Positions 1 to 7,425 of a stretch of 64,000 bases of DNA are shown in pieces. The notes below the pieces were generated by a model, which saw nothing but the letters and a program-made list of their open reading frames with translations, did not search any database and was not told the origin of the DNA. Every line of letters starts with the position of its first letter. The stretch's first letter is position 1. Made by a program: the position numbers and the translations under genes. The stretch spans positions 620,001-684,000 of the forward strand of contig NZ_BAABWS010000001.1 in the NCBI RefSeq assembly GCF_040371945.1, written 5' to 3'. Source of the stretch: Litorivita sp040371945. GTDB lineage: Bacteria > Pseudomonadota > Alphaproteobacteria > Rhodobacterales > Rhodobacteraceae.

Positions 1-427
1 TGCCAAGGTTGATCGCCTCATGGCCCAGTTCGGTCCAGATTTGCCGCACGAAAGTCGCCACAGAGGTTTTGCCATTGGTGCCGGTCACGGCGATCATGGT
101 TTCGGGCTGTGCCCCCGACCATAGCGCCGCCGTATAGGCCAAGGTCTGGCGCGGGTCTTCGGCCACGATCACCGCGATATCGGAGGCCGCCAAAGCCGCC
201 TCGGCCAGCTTCGCCCCCTCGGCATCGGTCAAAACCGCAACCGCGCCGCGCGTGATGGCGCTCTCGATAAAGCTGGCGCCATGCACCTTGGTGCCCGGCA
301 TGGCGGCAAATAACGTGCCCTCGCGCACCTCGCGGCTGTCCACGGCCAAACCGGTGATCTGGGCCATACGCCCGCCCTGCGCGGTCAGGCCAAGCTCTGC
401 GAGGGATTTAACTGCGGGGCCTGCCAT
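1..427 (-). CDS. murE: UDP-MurNAc-tripeptide synthetase MurE, N-terminal part (cut by window edge)
   Basis: Cytoplasmic Mur ligase that adds the third residue, normally meso-diaminopimelate, to UDP-MurNAc-L-Ala-D-Glu in peptidoglycan synthesis. Only about the first 142 residues lie in the window; the gene runs off the left edge. The N-terminal Mur-ligase domain is visible (VDSREVREGTLFAAMPG) and is followed by the ATP-binding loop VTGTNGKTS. The start ATG at 427 lies 21 bp beyond the ftsI stop, so it is the next gene of the dcw operon mraZ-rsmH-ftsL-ftsI-murE. The substrate-specifying motif is outside the window, so DAP rather than lysine is inferred from the Gram-negative context. Confidence 0.93.
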   Translation of the reverse strand, partial: MAGPAVKSLAELGLTAQGGRMAQITGLAVDSREVREGTLFAAMPGTKVHGASFIESAITRGAVAVLTDAEGAKLAEAALAASDIAVIVAEDPRQTLAYTAALWSGAQPETMIAVTGTNGKTSVATFVRQIWTELGHEAINLG

Positions 428-448
428 TACGTCACCTGTTTTTAGCGC

Positions 449-2239
449 TCAATTCGATGTCAGCGTTATACCAGCGGCGGGCGCAGGTTCAATCTCTGGC
501 CGCAGCCCCAAAAGCGGCGCGACGCGGCGGATCATTTCGGCGGCGACCGGAACGGCGGTCCAACCGGCGGTGCGGCGCGGTTTGTCGCCCGAGGTTTCCA
601 CCGGCTCGTCCAGCGTCACGATAAGCACATATTTGGGGTCTTCGGCAGGGAACATCGAGGCAAAGGTCGCGATGACCTTATCCTTGTAATAACCGCCGCC
701 CATTTCCTTGGGCTTGTCGGCGGTGCCGGTCTTGCCGCCGACATTATAACCGCGCACCTCGCCGAAACTGGCGGTGCCGTCGGTCACCACCTTGCGCAGC
801 ATCACCCGCGAGGCGGCGGCCACTTCGGGGCGCATGATGCGCGCGCCATATTGCGGGCCCGATTGTTTCAAAAGCGTCGGCGTGACCTTGGTGCCGCCAT
901 TGGCAATCGCCGCGTAGCCAGCGGCCAGATGCAGCGGCGAGGTCGACAGCCCGTGGCCGTAAGAAATCGTCATGGTCGAGATTTCCGACCAGTTGGGCGG
1001 CAACAACGGACGCCCGCCCGAGGCTTCGACCATCTCCAAGGGCACGGTTTCCAACAGGCCCAATTGGCCCAGAAACGCGCGCTGGCGCGCCGTGCCGATC
1101 ATCTGCGCGATGCGCGCCGTGCCGATGTTGGAGGATTTCTCGATGATCTTCGAGACCGACAACTCTTTGCCATAGTTATGAAAATCGCGGATCTTGTGGC
1201 GGCCCCATTTGAGCGGGCCGCGAATGTCGATCACCGTGTTGGGATTGACCAGCCCCAATTCCATCGCCTGTGCGGTGGTGAAAATCTTGAAGGTCGATCC
1301 CAACTCATAGACGCCTTGCACCGCGCGGTTGAACAGCACGCTGTCGGAGGGCACGCCCTCGGTGGCGGGGCGCGGGCGGTCGTTGGGGTCGAAATCGGGC
1401 AGGCTGACCAAGGCGACGACCTCGCCGGTGTGCACATCCATCAGCACCGCCGCCGCGCCTTTGGCATTCATCAGCTTCATACCGCCATGCAGCACCCGCT
1501 CGGCAGCGGCCTGCACCGTCAGATCGAGCGACAGTTCCAGCGGTTTGGAGGCGCGCGCCGGATCGCGCAATTCCTTGTCATAGAATTTCTCGATCCCCGC
1601 CACGCCGATCACCTCGGCGGCATGGACCCCCTCGCGGCCAAAGCTGGCCCCGCCAAGGATATGCGCGGCAATCGAGCCGTTGGGATAAAGCCGCATCTCG
1701 CGCGGGCCAAACAGCAGCCCCGGCTCGCCCAGATCATGCACCGCCTGCTTTTGCTCGGGGCTGATTTTCTTCTTGATCCACAAGAACTTGCGCTTTCCGG
1801 TGAAATCTTCGAGCAGCTCTTCGGCGTCCAGATCGGGGAAGATTTTCACCAATCCGGCCGCGGCGCGCTCGGCGTCGATCATCTGTTGCGGCTGGGCATA
1901 AAGGCTGTGGGTTTCGAAATTCGTCGCCAGAACCCGCCCGCGCCGGTCCACGATATCGGCGCGCTGCGTCAGGATCGAGGCCCCCGCCGCAGAGGCGCGC
2001 GGCTCGCTCGGCTCGGAGCCCGACAACATGCCCATGCGCACGCCAACGACGACAAAGGCGCAAAAGAAAAACAGCCCCAAAACCAAAAGCCGCCCCTCGG
2101 CGCGCAGCCGCGCACGGTCGCGCATCTGCTCGTGGCGCAGGCGGATATTCTCGCGTTCAATCGCGTCGGGGTTCTCGCCCTTGGTGCGGGCTTGCAAAAT
2201 CCGCGCCAGCGGGCGCAGCGGAGTGCGGGTCATGCTCAT
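449..2239 (-). CDS. ftsI: Septal peptidoglycan transpeptidase FtsI (PBP3)
   Basis: Class B penicillin-binding protein that cross-links septal peptidoglycan in the divisome. The 596-residue protein has a basic cytoplasmic N-terminus, one membrane anchor at about residues 50-68, a PBP dimerisation domain and a transpeptidase domain. The three active-site motifs are present: S315-T-F-K318, S369-S-N371 and K503-T-G. Its start overlaps the ftsL stop by 4 bp, indicating translational coupling. murE follows after 21 bp. An in-frame ATG two codons downstream is an equally possible start. Confidence 0.96.
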   Translation of the reverse strand: MSMTRTPLRPLARILQARTKGENPDAIERENIRLRHEQMRDRARLRAEGRLLVLGLFFFCAFVVVGVRMGMLSGSEPSEPRASAAGASILTQRADIVDRRGRVLATNFETHSLYAQPQQMIDAERAAAGLVKIFPDLDAEELLEDFTGKRKFLWIKKKISPEQKQAVHDLGEPGLLFGPREMRLYPNGSIAAHILGGASFGREGVHAAEVIGVAGIEKFYDKELRDPARASKPLELSLDLTVQAAAERVLHGGMKLMNAKGAAAVLMDVHTGEVVALVSLPDFDPNDRPRPATEGVPSDSVLFNRAVQGVYELGSTFKIFTTAQAMELGLVNPNTVIDIRGPLKWGRHKIRDFHNYGKELSVSKIIEKSSNIGTARIAQMIGTARQRAFLGQLGLLETVPLEMVEASGGRPLLPPNWSEISTMTISYGHGLSTSPLHLAAGYAAIANGGTKVTPTLLKQSGPQYGARIMRPEVAAASRVMLRKVVTDGTASFGEVRGYNVGGKTGTADKPKEMGGGYYKDKVIATFASMFPAEDPKYVLIVTLDEPVETSGDKPRRTAGWTAVPVAAEMIRRVAPLLGLRPEIEPAPAAGITLTSN

Positions 2240-2592
2240 TGATCCACCCCGCGCACGTCATCCATGCCCGACACATCCACCGGATCGGTGATCGGCAAAA
2301 CCTCATTGGACGGGAACGCGACCTGATCGATATGGCCGAATTGCTCGGGGGTGAGCGGCAAAAGCCCGAGGCGGTCGAAATTGATATCGGCCAATTCGCG
2401 CAAACGGTCGGGGCGGTTGAGATAGGCCCATTCGGTCTTGAGCACGCCCAAACGCTGGCGCGCCTGCGAGATATCGCGCTGCACCTGTTCGGTTTCGGCA
2501 ATCGCCTGTTGGGTGTTGTAATTCTCGTGATAGGCCCAAAAGGCCAATCCGATCACCGCCAGCGCGGTCAGCACAAAAAACAGCGTGCGCAT
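2236..2592 (-). CDS. ftsL: Cell division protein FtsL
   Basis: Small bitopic divisome protein, 118 residues. It has one N-terminal membrane segment (about residues 3-20) and a periplasmic region with heptad-like spacing (QQAIAETEQVQRDISQARQR), as expected for the coiled coil that pairs with FtsB. FtsL proteins are poorly conserved, so the call rests on size, topology and position: directly after rsmH (adjacent, no gap) and overlapping ftsI by 4 bp. Confidence 0.85.
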   Translation of the reverse strand: MRTLFFVLTALAVIGLAFWAYHENYNTQQAIAETEQVQRDISQARQRLGVLKTEWAYLNRPDRLRELADINFDRLGLLPLTPEQFGHIDQVAFPSNEVLPITDPVDVSGMDDVRGVDQ

Positions 2593-3603
2593 TCAAGCCC
2601 CCCTCAACATCGGCATTCCGATGGATTTGCGATCCACCGGCCCCGCGGGCGCGTCCGTGCGCACCGCCACACGCAGCTTGGCGCTGCGGCTGCGGGGATT
2701 TTCACTTAGCTCTTGATCGTCCGGCCCGATGGCCTTGCGGCTTTTGACCGTGAATTGCGGCTTGGCCTCGACCATCTCGGGCGCATAGCGGTTGGCCCGC
2801 CCCGCCCCGCCGCTGCGCGCGGCCAAGAAGCGCTTGACCATGCGGTCCTCGATCGAATGGAAGGTCACCACCGCCAATTGACCGCCCGGTGCCAAGGCGC
2901 GCTCCGCCGCCTCCAGCCCCGCGACCAATTCGCCGTATTCGTCATTCACCGCGATGCGCAACGCCTGAAAGCTGCGGGTCGCCGGATGGCTTTGGTTGGG
3001 TTTGCTGCGCGGCAGGCATTTTTCAATGATACCAGATAGTTGCAGCGTGGTATTGATGCGCGCAGCCTCGCGTTCGCGCACAATGGCGCGGGCGATGCGG
3101 CGGCTCGCGCGCTCTTCGCCGTAATGATAAAGAATATCGGCGATATCGCCCTCATCGGCCTCGTTGACGATATCCTCGGCAGAGCGGCCCGATTGGCTCA
3201 TCCGCATATCCAGCGGCCCGTCGCGCATAAAGGAAAACCCGCGCTCGGCAAGGTCGAGTTGCATCGAGCTGACGCCCAGATCAAGCACGACCCCGTCGAG
3301 GTCTTGCGCATACTCGTCCATCCGCGAAAAAACGCCCTGCACCAATTTCAACCGCTCGCCATAATCATCCGCCCATTTTGCGGCCATATCGAGGGCCAAC
3401 GGGTCTCTGTCCACACCATATACGGTATCTGCGCCCTCGGCCAGTAGGGCGCGCGTATACCCGCCGGCGCCAAAGGTGCCATCGAGCCACCTGCCCTTTA
3501 CAGGTGCAACAGCCCGCAAAAGCGGGCGCAAAAGAACGGGGATATGAGGAGCGTCAGAGCCGCTGGTCTGGGGCGTATCGGGGGCGGTCGGGTCGGGCGA
3601 CAT
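2593..3603 (-). CDS. rsmH: 16S rRNA (cytosine(1402)-N(4))-methyltransferase RsmH
   Basis: SAM-dependent enzyme that methylates N4 of C1402 in 16S rRNA (formerly MraW). The 336-residue length fits the family. The SAM-binding loop WLDGTFGAGGYTRALL is near residue 40, and VVLDLGVSSMQLD and VVTFHSIEDRMVKRFL are family signatures. It is the second gene of the dcw operon, three bases after the mraZ stop, and ends one base before the ftsL start codon. Confidence 0.96.
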   Translation of the reverse strand: MSPDPTAPDTPQTSGSDAPHIPVLLRPLLRAVAPVKGRWLDGTFGAGGYTRALLAEGADTVYGVDRDPLALDMAAKWADDYGERLKLVQGVFSRMDEYAQDLDGVVLDLGVSSMQLDLAERGFSFMRDGPLDMRMSQSGRSAEDIVNEADEGDIADILYHYGEERASRRIARAIVREREAARINTTLQLSGIIEKCLPRSKPNQSHPATRSFQALRIAVNDEYGELVAGLEAAERALAPGGQLAVVTFHSIEDRMVKRFLAARSGGAGRANRYAPEMVEAKPQFTVKSRKAIGPDDQELSENPRSRSAKLRVAVRTDAPAGPVDRKSIGMPMLRGA

Positions 3604-3606
3604 TGC

Positions 3607-4110
3607 CTAGTCCAGCTCCACATCATCAAGGAACATGAGCGGGTCGAAATCCTCGGGCAATTCGTCAAGGAAGGCTTCGGTTTGCGCCAATTCCTCTTGC
3701 TCGTAGGTTTCGGGCTTCCAGATCTGGAAGGTGTCGCCCGCGGCCACAAACATCGCCTCGCCATCAAGGTCGATCTTGGCGCGCAATTTGGCCGGAATGA
3801 CCAAACGGCCGGTCTCGTCCACATTTGTGGCGACGGCTTGGGCGTGAAACAGGCTTTGCAAGACTTTACGCTCGCGCGAGCCGCGTTTGAGCGCGGTGAT
3901 CTTCTCGTCGACCTCGGCCATGGCCTCGACGGTATAGACTTCGAGAAACTTGCGGCGGTGATCGCCGTAAACGATGACCAATTCGGGGTTCAGCCCTTCG
4001 GTCCAGTTGGGATCAGAAGCCTCCAGCACACGACGAAAAGAGGCCGGGATCGAGACCCTGCCTTTACCGTCTACCTTGTGCTGGCTCTCGCCTCTGAATA
4101 TGCGGCCCAC
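3607..4110 (-). CDS. mraZ: Transcriptional regulator MraZ
   Basis: First gene of the dcw operon and its usual autoregulator. The 167 residues contain two SpoVT/AbrB-like halves, each with the family D-x-x-x-R type motif (KVDGKGRVSIP near residue 13 and VDETGRLVIPAKLR near residue 98). MraZ forms rings that bind tandem TGGGN boxes upstream of its own gene. Here the only clear tandem TGGG array in the same orientation lies about 600-670 bp upstream of the start codon, beyond a long non-coding leader. Confidence 0.94.
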   Translation of the reverse strand: MGRIFRGESQHKVDGKGRVSIPASFRRVLEASDPNWTEGLNPELVIVYGDHRRKFLEVYTVEAMAEVDEKITALKRGSRERKVLQSLFHAQAVATNVDETGRLVIPAKLRAKIDLDGEAMFVAAGDTFQIWKPETYEQEELAQTEAFLDELPEDFDPLMFLDDVELD

Positions 4111-4161
4111 TGCCCTCTTGGTCCTCTATTTGCCTCAAAAGTGATTTCCAAGGCTTTGAAA

Positions 4162-4220
4162 GGAAACGGCGAATTGATCTGCTGCCACTGATCAATTCGC
4201 CGCCCTCGTCCCGTTTCCGG
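4162..4220 (-). ncRNA. Nested hairpins in dcw leader; possible 3' end of an UpsM-like sRNA
   Basis: A perfect 13-bp inverted repeat lies at 4167-4179 and 4190-4202 with a 10-base loop. Read leftward it is preceded by a CCCG-GAAA-CGGG tetraloop hairpin (4209-4220). GGAAACGG (4162-4169) can instead pair with CCGTTTCC (4211-4218), so two mutually exclusive folds are possible. The downstream bases on the minus strand are only moderately T-rich. This resembles an attenuator or partial terminator about 50-100 nt before the mraZ start, which would release a leader-derived RNA. Confidence 0.4.
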
Positions 4221-4707
4221 GATATGTCCAGCTGCACGCGCCACCTGGGGGGATGTCTGCTCGCCCGCGCGCCGGATCTCTGATTTGATGAAAGCGGGAG
4301 CCTGTATGAAACCTGACTTGGGAGTTTTTATCGGGATCTTTATGTCCCTTTGTTTTCCCGTCCTCATCTTGCATTTAGGAATGCCATGGGAATTCACCCC
4401 ACGCAAGAAGTTTTTAACCCATATTCCTACTGTATCTTGTTTTTGAACCGCCCTTGAAACCAGATATAGAGGCCAAAAATCGCCTAAATTGACAATCATA
4501 GCCACATGACCACAAGATGTAGTGGCAAAATAGCGGACCAAAAACTTCCCCTAAATTCCCAAAAAATCTTGAATCTGGCCTGCGCAGGGCGGTTTTCGGG
4601 CGCGGAGCCCGCCCATGAACGCGGGTTTTCCCATCAAATGCACCCCGTTTTCAATGGGATTCAAGCGAAATTGATTCGCAACAGGCGAAAACCGGCCAGT
4701 CTCGCGC

Positions 4708-4777
4708 CCCATCTGGGCGAGATGTCCCATCTTTTCCCACGCGGCCCATGATTTCCCATAAGGCCCATGACCTCCCA
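4708..4777 (-). promoter_or_regulatory. Tandem TGGG array, candidate MraZ boxes
   Basis: On the minus strand, TGGG occurs as direct repeats. On the plus strand CCCA begins at 4708, 4726, 4736, 4745, 4755, 4764 and 4774, so the last six are 9-10 bp apart, about one helical turn. Two more copies 18 bp apart start at 4612 and 4630. MraZ is known to bind repeated TGGGN boxes with about 10-bp periodicity in the orientation of mraZ transcription, as here. The distance to mraZ (about 600 bp) is unusual. Confidence 0.55.
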
Positions 4778-4891
4778 TACGGCCCGCTTGCCGCGCCAAG
4801 GCGGGGGCAGCGCGCGCCGCGATGCGGATCGGTTAACCTGCCTTCGGCAAGGTCGGCCTTGACCGCCCTGCCCCAACCAAAGGCCCCATCC

Positions 4892-5149
4892 ATGGCACAA
4901 ACCTATGATATTGACTGCGATCATCTCGCCGCCGAGCTTGCCCGCCATCTGGCGCAGGTGCGCTATCATGGCGCGCGCAAACGGGTGCGATATAAGGGAG
5001 TGGTGTCGGGGGCGCTGATCTCTATGGCCGATCTGGCGCGGCTTGAGGCCTTCGAGCGAGGCTTGGCCCAAAAAGAAGCGGCGGGCCGCGCCGCGCGCCA
5101 GCCGCCCCAAGACACCCCCGTGCGGGGGCATCTGTCATTGGTGCGCTAG
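4892..5149 (+). CDS. Small conserved-type hypothetical protein, 85 aa
   Basis: Not recognised. The 85-residue product is hydrophilic, with no signal peptide or membrane segment; the first half is acidic then basic (residues 28-36, HGARKRVRY) and it has an Ala/Arg/Gln-rich middle. The start at 4892 was chosen because upstream in-frame starts (from 4748) would read through the TGGG array and give repetitive sequence. It is transcribed away from mraZ and towards mrp, with which it is convergent. It could be read from a promoter within or next to the TGGG array. Confidence 0.55.
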   Translation: MAQTYDIDCDHLAAELARHLAQVRYHGARKRVRYKGVVSGALISMADLARLEAFERGLAQKEAAGRAARQPPQDTPVRGHLSLVR

Positions 5150-5256
5150 ATCGCGCGCCCTATGCGGCGGCGGGCATATAAAACCGCGGCCCTGTGTAAT
5201 TGGCGGTCCCATATACTGACGGCCCTCAATAATGCGCCGCCATCCCGTCGCGCGCC

Positions 5257-6330
5257 TTAGACAATGCCGCCGTCGATCAAACGCCGCGCCAAGGCGCCGT
5301 AGGCCTCGGCCATCGCGCTCTCGCCTGCGGCCACCGGCGTGCCGCTGTCGCCCGCCAGACGGGTGTCGAGATCGATCGGCAAGGTCGCCAGCAGCGGCAG
5401 GCCCAGCTTTTGCGCCTCAGCCGCCACGCCGCCATGGCCGAAGATATGCGCCTCATGCCCGCAGTCGGGACAGACAAAGACCGACATATTCTCGATCAGG
5501 CCCAGAACCGGCGTTTTGAGCGTGTTGAACATATCGAGCGCCTTGCGCGCATCCAAAAGCGCCACATCCTGCGGGGTCGAGACCACAATCGCCCCGTCCA
5601 CCGCGCCGCGCTGGCCCAAGGTGAGCTGCACATCGCCCGTGCCCGGCGGCAAATCAATCACCAGCACATCCAGATCACCCCAATTCACCTGCCCCATCAT
5701 CTGTTGCAAGGCCCCCATCAGCATCGGCCCGCGCCAGACCACCGCCTTTTCCGCGTCCAGCATCAAACCGATCGACATAAGCGTAACCCCATGGGCGACC
5801 AGCGGCTCGATGATCTTGCCATCGGGCGAGGCGGCGCGTTTGGTCGTGCCCATCATGCGCGGCTGCGAGGGACCGTATATATCAGCGTCAAGCAGGCCGG
5901 TCTTTTTGCCCGCCCGCGCAAGGGCGACGGCCAGATTGGACGAGACCGTGGATTTGCCCACGCCGCCCTTGCCCGATCCGACGGCGATGATTTTCTTGAT
6001 GCTCGCCGGTTTGAGCGGCGCGGTTTGCGGTTTGGGGTGACCGCCGACCTTGAGGCTGGGCGCTTTGGGCGCCTCATGGGCGGTCAGCGCCGCTTGCACC
6101 TTGGCCACGCCACCCAAATCCATCACCGCCCGTTCGGCCGCCGCGCGCAGCGGCTCCATATGGCGGGCGGTCTCGGCATTCGGGGCCTCGATGACGAATC
6201 GCACCTGCGCGCCGGAGGGGCCATCTTCGAGCGTCAAAGCCCGCACCAGATCGGCCGAAATCAGGTTTCCACCGTCCGGCAAGGCCAGTTCGGACAGCCG
6301 TTGCAAGATTTTTTCGCGCGAAATCGTCAT
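5257..6330 (-). CDS. mrp: Iron-sulfur cluster carrier protein Mrp/ApbC
   Basis: P-loop ATPase of the MinD/Mrp family that carries and delivers Fe-S clusters in the cytoplasm. The 357 residues comprise an N-terminal MIP18/DUF59-type domain (about 1-85), a linker rich in Pro and Lys, and the nucleotide-binding domain with the deviant Walker A GSGKGGVGKST (residues 118-128). The cluster-binding CPDC pair sits in VFVCPDCGHEAHIFG. It stands alone, convergent with the 85-aa gene and divergent from the DUF1127 gene. Confidence 0.94.
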   Translation of the reverse strand: MTISREKILQRLSELALPDGGNLISADLVRALTLEDGPSGAQVRFVIEAPNAETARHMEPLRAAAERAVMDLGGVAKVQAALTAHEAPKAPSLKVGGHPKPQTAPLKPASIKKIIAVGSGKGGVGKSTVSSNLAVALARAGKKTGLLDADIYGPSQPRMMGTTKRAASPDGKIIEPLVAHGVTLMSIGLMLDAEKAVVWRGPMLMGALQQMMGQVNWGDLDVLVIDLPPGTGDVQLTLGQRGAVDGAIVVSTPQDVALLDARKALDMFNTLKTPVLGLIENMSVFVCPDCGHEAHIFGHGGVAAEAQKLGLPLLATLPIDLDTRLAGDSGTPVAAGESAMAEAYGALARRLIDGGIV

Positions 6331-6734
6331 TTTCGTCTCCCGTTTTCTGCGCGCCCATAAGGCTCAGGAATGCAGCGCGCGCGCAAGCCCTTGCGGCATT
6401 GCAGCCTAAATTGTGCCAAATTCAGGCCACGCAAAAATGCTGCACTGCAGCGCAATACCGTAGAAACACCCTATAAAAATAAGGGGTTTCCGGCCGCCTT
6501 CGCAGTGTATTTCGGCACAGCCCGCATGACGGCACATCGCTAAACTTAGGGGAAAACACCCAAGAATTCCCCGTATGCGTCAACAATTTGTGACGTTAGG
6601 TCAGAACCCCATATGCATTTTCTGCATAGCAGCATTGCCCATTCTGGGCGTTGTGCAGATGCAGCAATTTGCTAAATTGATTTCAACGAGACGCAGAACG
6701 CGTCAGACATTCAAATTCGCAAGGAGCCGAAGCA
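6331..6734 (+). promoter_or_regulatory. Intergenic region with promoter of the DUF1127-CcsR unit
   Basis: About 400 bp between divergent mrp and the DUF1127 gene with no supported gene. A sigma70-like promoter for the rightward unit is TTGTGC (6651-6656) and TAAATT (6673-6678), 16-bp spacer. A second possibility further upstream is TTGTGA (6588) with CCATAT (6609), closer in look to an RpoH-type -10 but with a short spacer. In R. sphaeroides the equivalent unit is driven by RpoHI/RpoHII under stress. The SD AAGGAGC at 6720-6726 precedes the start codon. Confidence 0.4.
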
Positions 6735-6962
6735 ATGGCATTTGCATCCGAGACACATACCCAAGCCGCCCACCACGGGATTGGCGATCTGTTCCACAAC
6801 GCCGTCGCAAACCTGCGCGGCCGCCTTGAGCGCCGCCGCACCTTCAACCGCACGCTGGACGAGCTCTCCACCTTGAGCAACCGCGAGTTGGCCGATCTGG
6901 GCCTCAACCCCGGCATGATCCGTTCGGTGGCCTACGAGAGCGCATACGGCGCCCTCATCTAA
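6735..6962 (+). CDS. DUF1127 small protein, CcaF1-like RNA-binding factor
   Basis: The 75-residue basic protein ends in a DUF1127 domain (residues 38-70: LDELSTLSNRELADLGL, then a helix). In R. sphaeroides the DUF1127 protein RSP_6037 (CcaF1) is encoded just upstream of, and co-transcribed with, the CcsR small RNAs and acts as an RNA-binding factor in their maturation. The same order occurs here: the stop codon at 6962 is 12 bp before the first CCTCCTCCC-loop hairpin. Orthology is inferred from domain and context. Confidence 0.85.
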   Translation: MAFASETHTQAAHHGIGDLFHNAVANLRGRLERRRTFNRTLDELSTLSNRELADLGLNPGMIRSVAYESAYGALI

Positions 6963-6973
6963 GAATTCGGGAT

Positions 6974-7056
6974 CAGAAACCTCTCTCCTCCTCCCTGAGG
7001 TTTCTGTGCTTGAGCGGCGACATCGCTCCTCCTCCCTAGATGTCGCCGCGCTTTTA
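6974..7056 (+). ncRNA. CcsR-like small RNA, copy 1 (two CCUCCUCCC-loop hairpins)
   Basis: Two near-perfect hairpins in tandem. Hairpin 1 has arms 6974-6983 and 6997-7006. Hairpin 2 has arms 7014-7024 and 7039-7049 and is followed by GCTTTT. Both loops carry TCCTCCTCCCT. Two stem-loops exposing CCUCCUCCC is the defining architecture of the CcsR (cuckoo) RNA family of alphaproteobacteria. The loop is complementary to Shine-Dalgarno sequences, i.e. it mimics the anti-SD of 16S rRNA. Confidence 0.85.
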
Positions 7057-7059
7057 AAC

Positions 7060-7155
7060 GGAGCCACAGCTCCAAACCATACGTCAGGCCTCTCCTCCTC
7101 CCCTGAGCCTGACGTCACTTCGCGGTAGCGCCCTCCTCCTCCCTGGCGCTACCGC
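7060..7155 (+). ncRNA. CcsR-like small RNA, copy 2
   Basis: Begins with a short GGAGC-CACA-GCTCC hairpin (7060-7073). Two large hairpins follow: arms 7081-7089/7107-7115 and 7122-7132/7145-7155, the latter a perfect 11-bp stem. Both loops contain CCTCCTCC. The stem sequences differ completely from copy 1 while remaining paired, so the structure and loop are conserved rather than the primary sequence. Confidence 0.82.
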
Positions 7156-7166
7156 AAGACCCATTC

Positions 7167-7266
7167 GGAGCCACGCGCTCCAACCAGATTGCGGCCTCTC
7201 CTCTCCTCCTCCCTGGGGATGCCGTGAGACCAGCGATCCGCTCTCTCCTCCTCCCTGAGCGGGTCG
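7167..7266 (+). ncRNA. CcsR-like small RNA, copy 3
   Basis: Same design as copy 2: a short GGAGC-CACGC-GCTCC hairpin (7167-7181), then two CCTCCTCC-loop hairpins. The first (7192-7224) is weaker, with CGGC/GCCG plus UCUCC/GGGGA pairing, one mismatch and a wobble. The second has arms 7234-7243 and 7257-7266 with one G-U pair. The repeated GGAGC leader hairpin in copies 2 and 3 supports duplication of a unit. Confidence 0.78.
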
Positions 7267-7277
7267 TGACAAATGAA

Positions 7278-7317
7278 CGGCGGTGCCTCTCCTCCTCCCT
7301 GGCATCGCCGTTTTTTT
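7278..7317 (+). terminator. Seventh CCUCCUCCC-loop hairpin with T-run: terminator of the CcsR unit
   Basis: Arms 7278-7287 and 7301-7310 (10 bp, one G-U pair) enclose the loop TCTCCTCCTCCCT and are followed immediately by seven T residues (7311-7317). It is thus both a CcsR-type loop and a strong intrinsic terminator, ending the DUF1127-CcsR transcript. It may be a half copy, or the second hairpin of a fourth RNA whose first hairpin was lost. Confidence 0.85.
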
Positions 7318-7365
7318 ATGTCCGCCGCCATGCCCCGCCCCGATGACCCGCACAGGGCCAAACAC

Positions 7366-7398
7366 GAAAAACCCCGCCACGGAAACTCCGTCGCGGGG
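7366..7398 (-). terminator. Intrinsic terminator of uvrD-type helicase gene
   Basis: Arms 7372-7383 and 7387-7398 pair over 12 positions with one C-C mismatch; on the minus strand the stem is followed by TTTTT. It lies 28 bp beyond the helicase stop codon at 7426 and faces the CcsR terminator. Confidence 0.75.
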
Positions 7399-7425
7399 CG
7401 CATCAATTTCTGCTAAGCGTCTATT

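Larger units (their letters stand above)
4111..4891 (-). promoter_or_regulatory. Extended non-coding mraZ/dcw leader and promoter region
   Basis: About 780 bp without a convincing gene separate mraZ from the rightward small gene at 4892. The stretch 4320-4560 is noticeably AT-richer than its surroundings. It holds strong hairpins next to mraZ (4162-4220) and a TGGG array (4708-4777). In Rhodobacter sphaeroides the dcw cluster has an unusually long 5' leader that yields the small RNA UpsM; position and organisation here are comparable, but homology was not tested. A possible leftward promoter is TTTCAA at 4455-4460 with GATACA at 4432-4437 (17-bp spacer), which is weak. Confidence 0.5.

Noticed and set aside
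4489..4515. Perfect TTGACA on the plus strand as a promoter for the 85-aa gene
   Set aside because: No acceptable -10 hexamer at 16-18 bp, and the start codon is 400 bp away.
4551..5131. Minus-strand frames with repetitive Gly-Lys-Trp-rich translations over the TGGG array
   Set aside because: The repeats follow from the 9-10 bp TGGG periodicity; three frames overlap each other and none has coding character.
6974..7317. Regular CTCCTCCTCC repeats as a CRISPR array
   Set aside because: Repeat units are short loops inside paired stems, with no constant repeat-spacer lengths and no cas genes nearby.
6711..7406. Minus-strand reading frames with repeated REEER-type segments opposite the DUF1127-CcsR region
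   Set aside because: The repeats are only the reverse complement of the CTCCTCCTCC hairpin loops; no start signal or family similarity.
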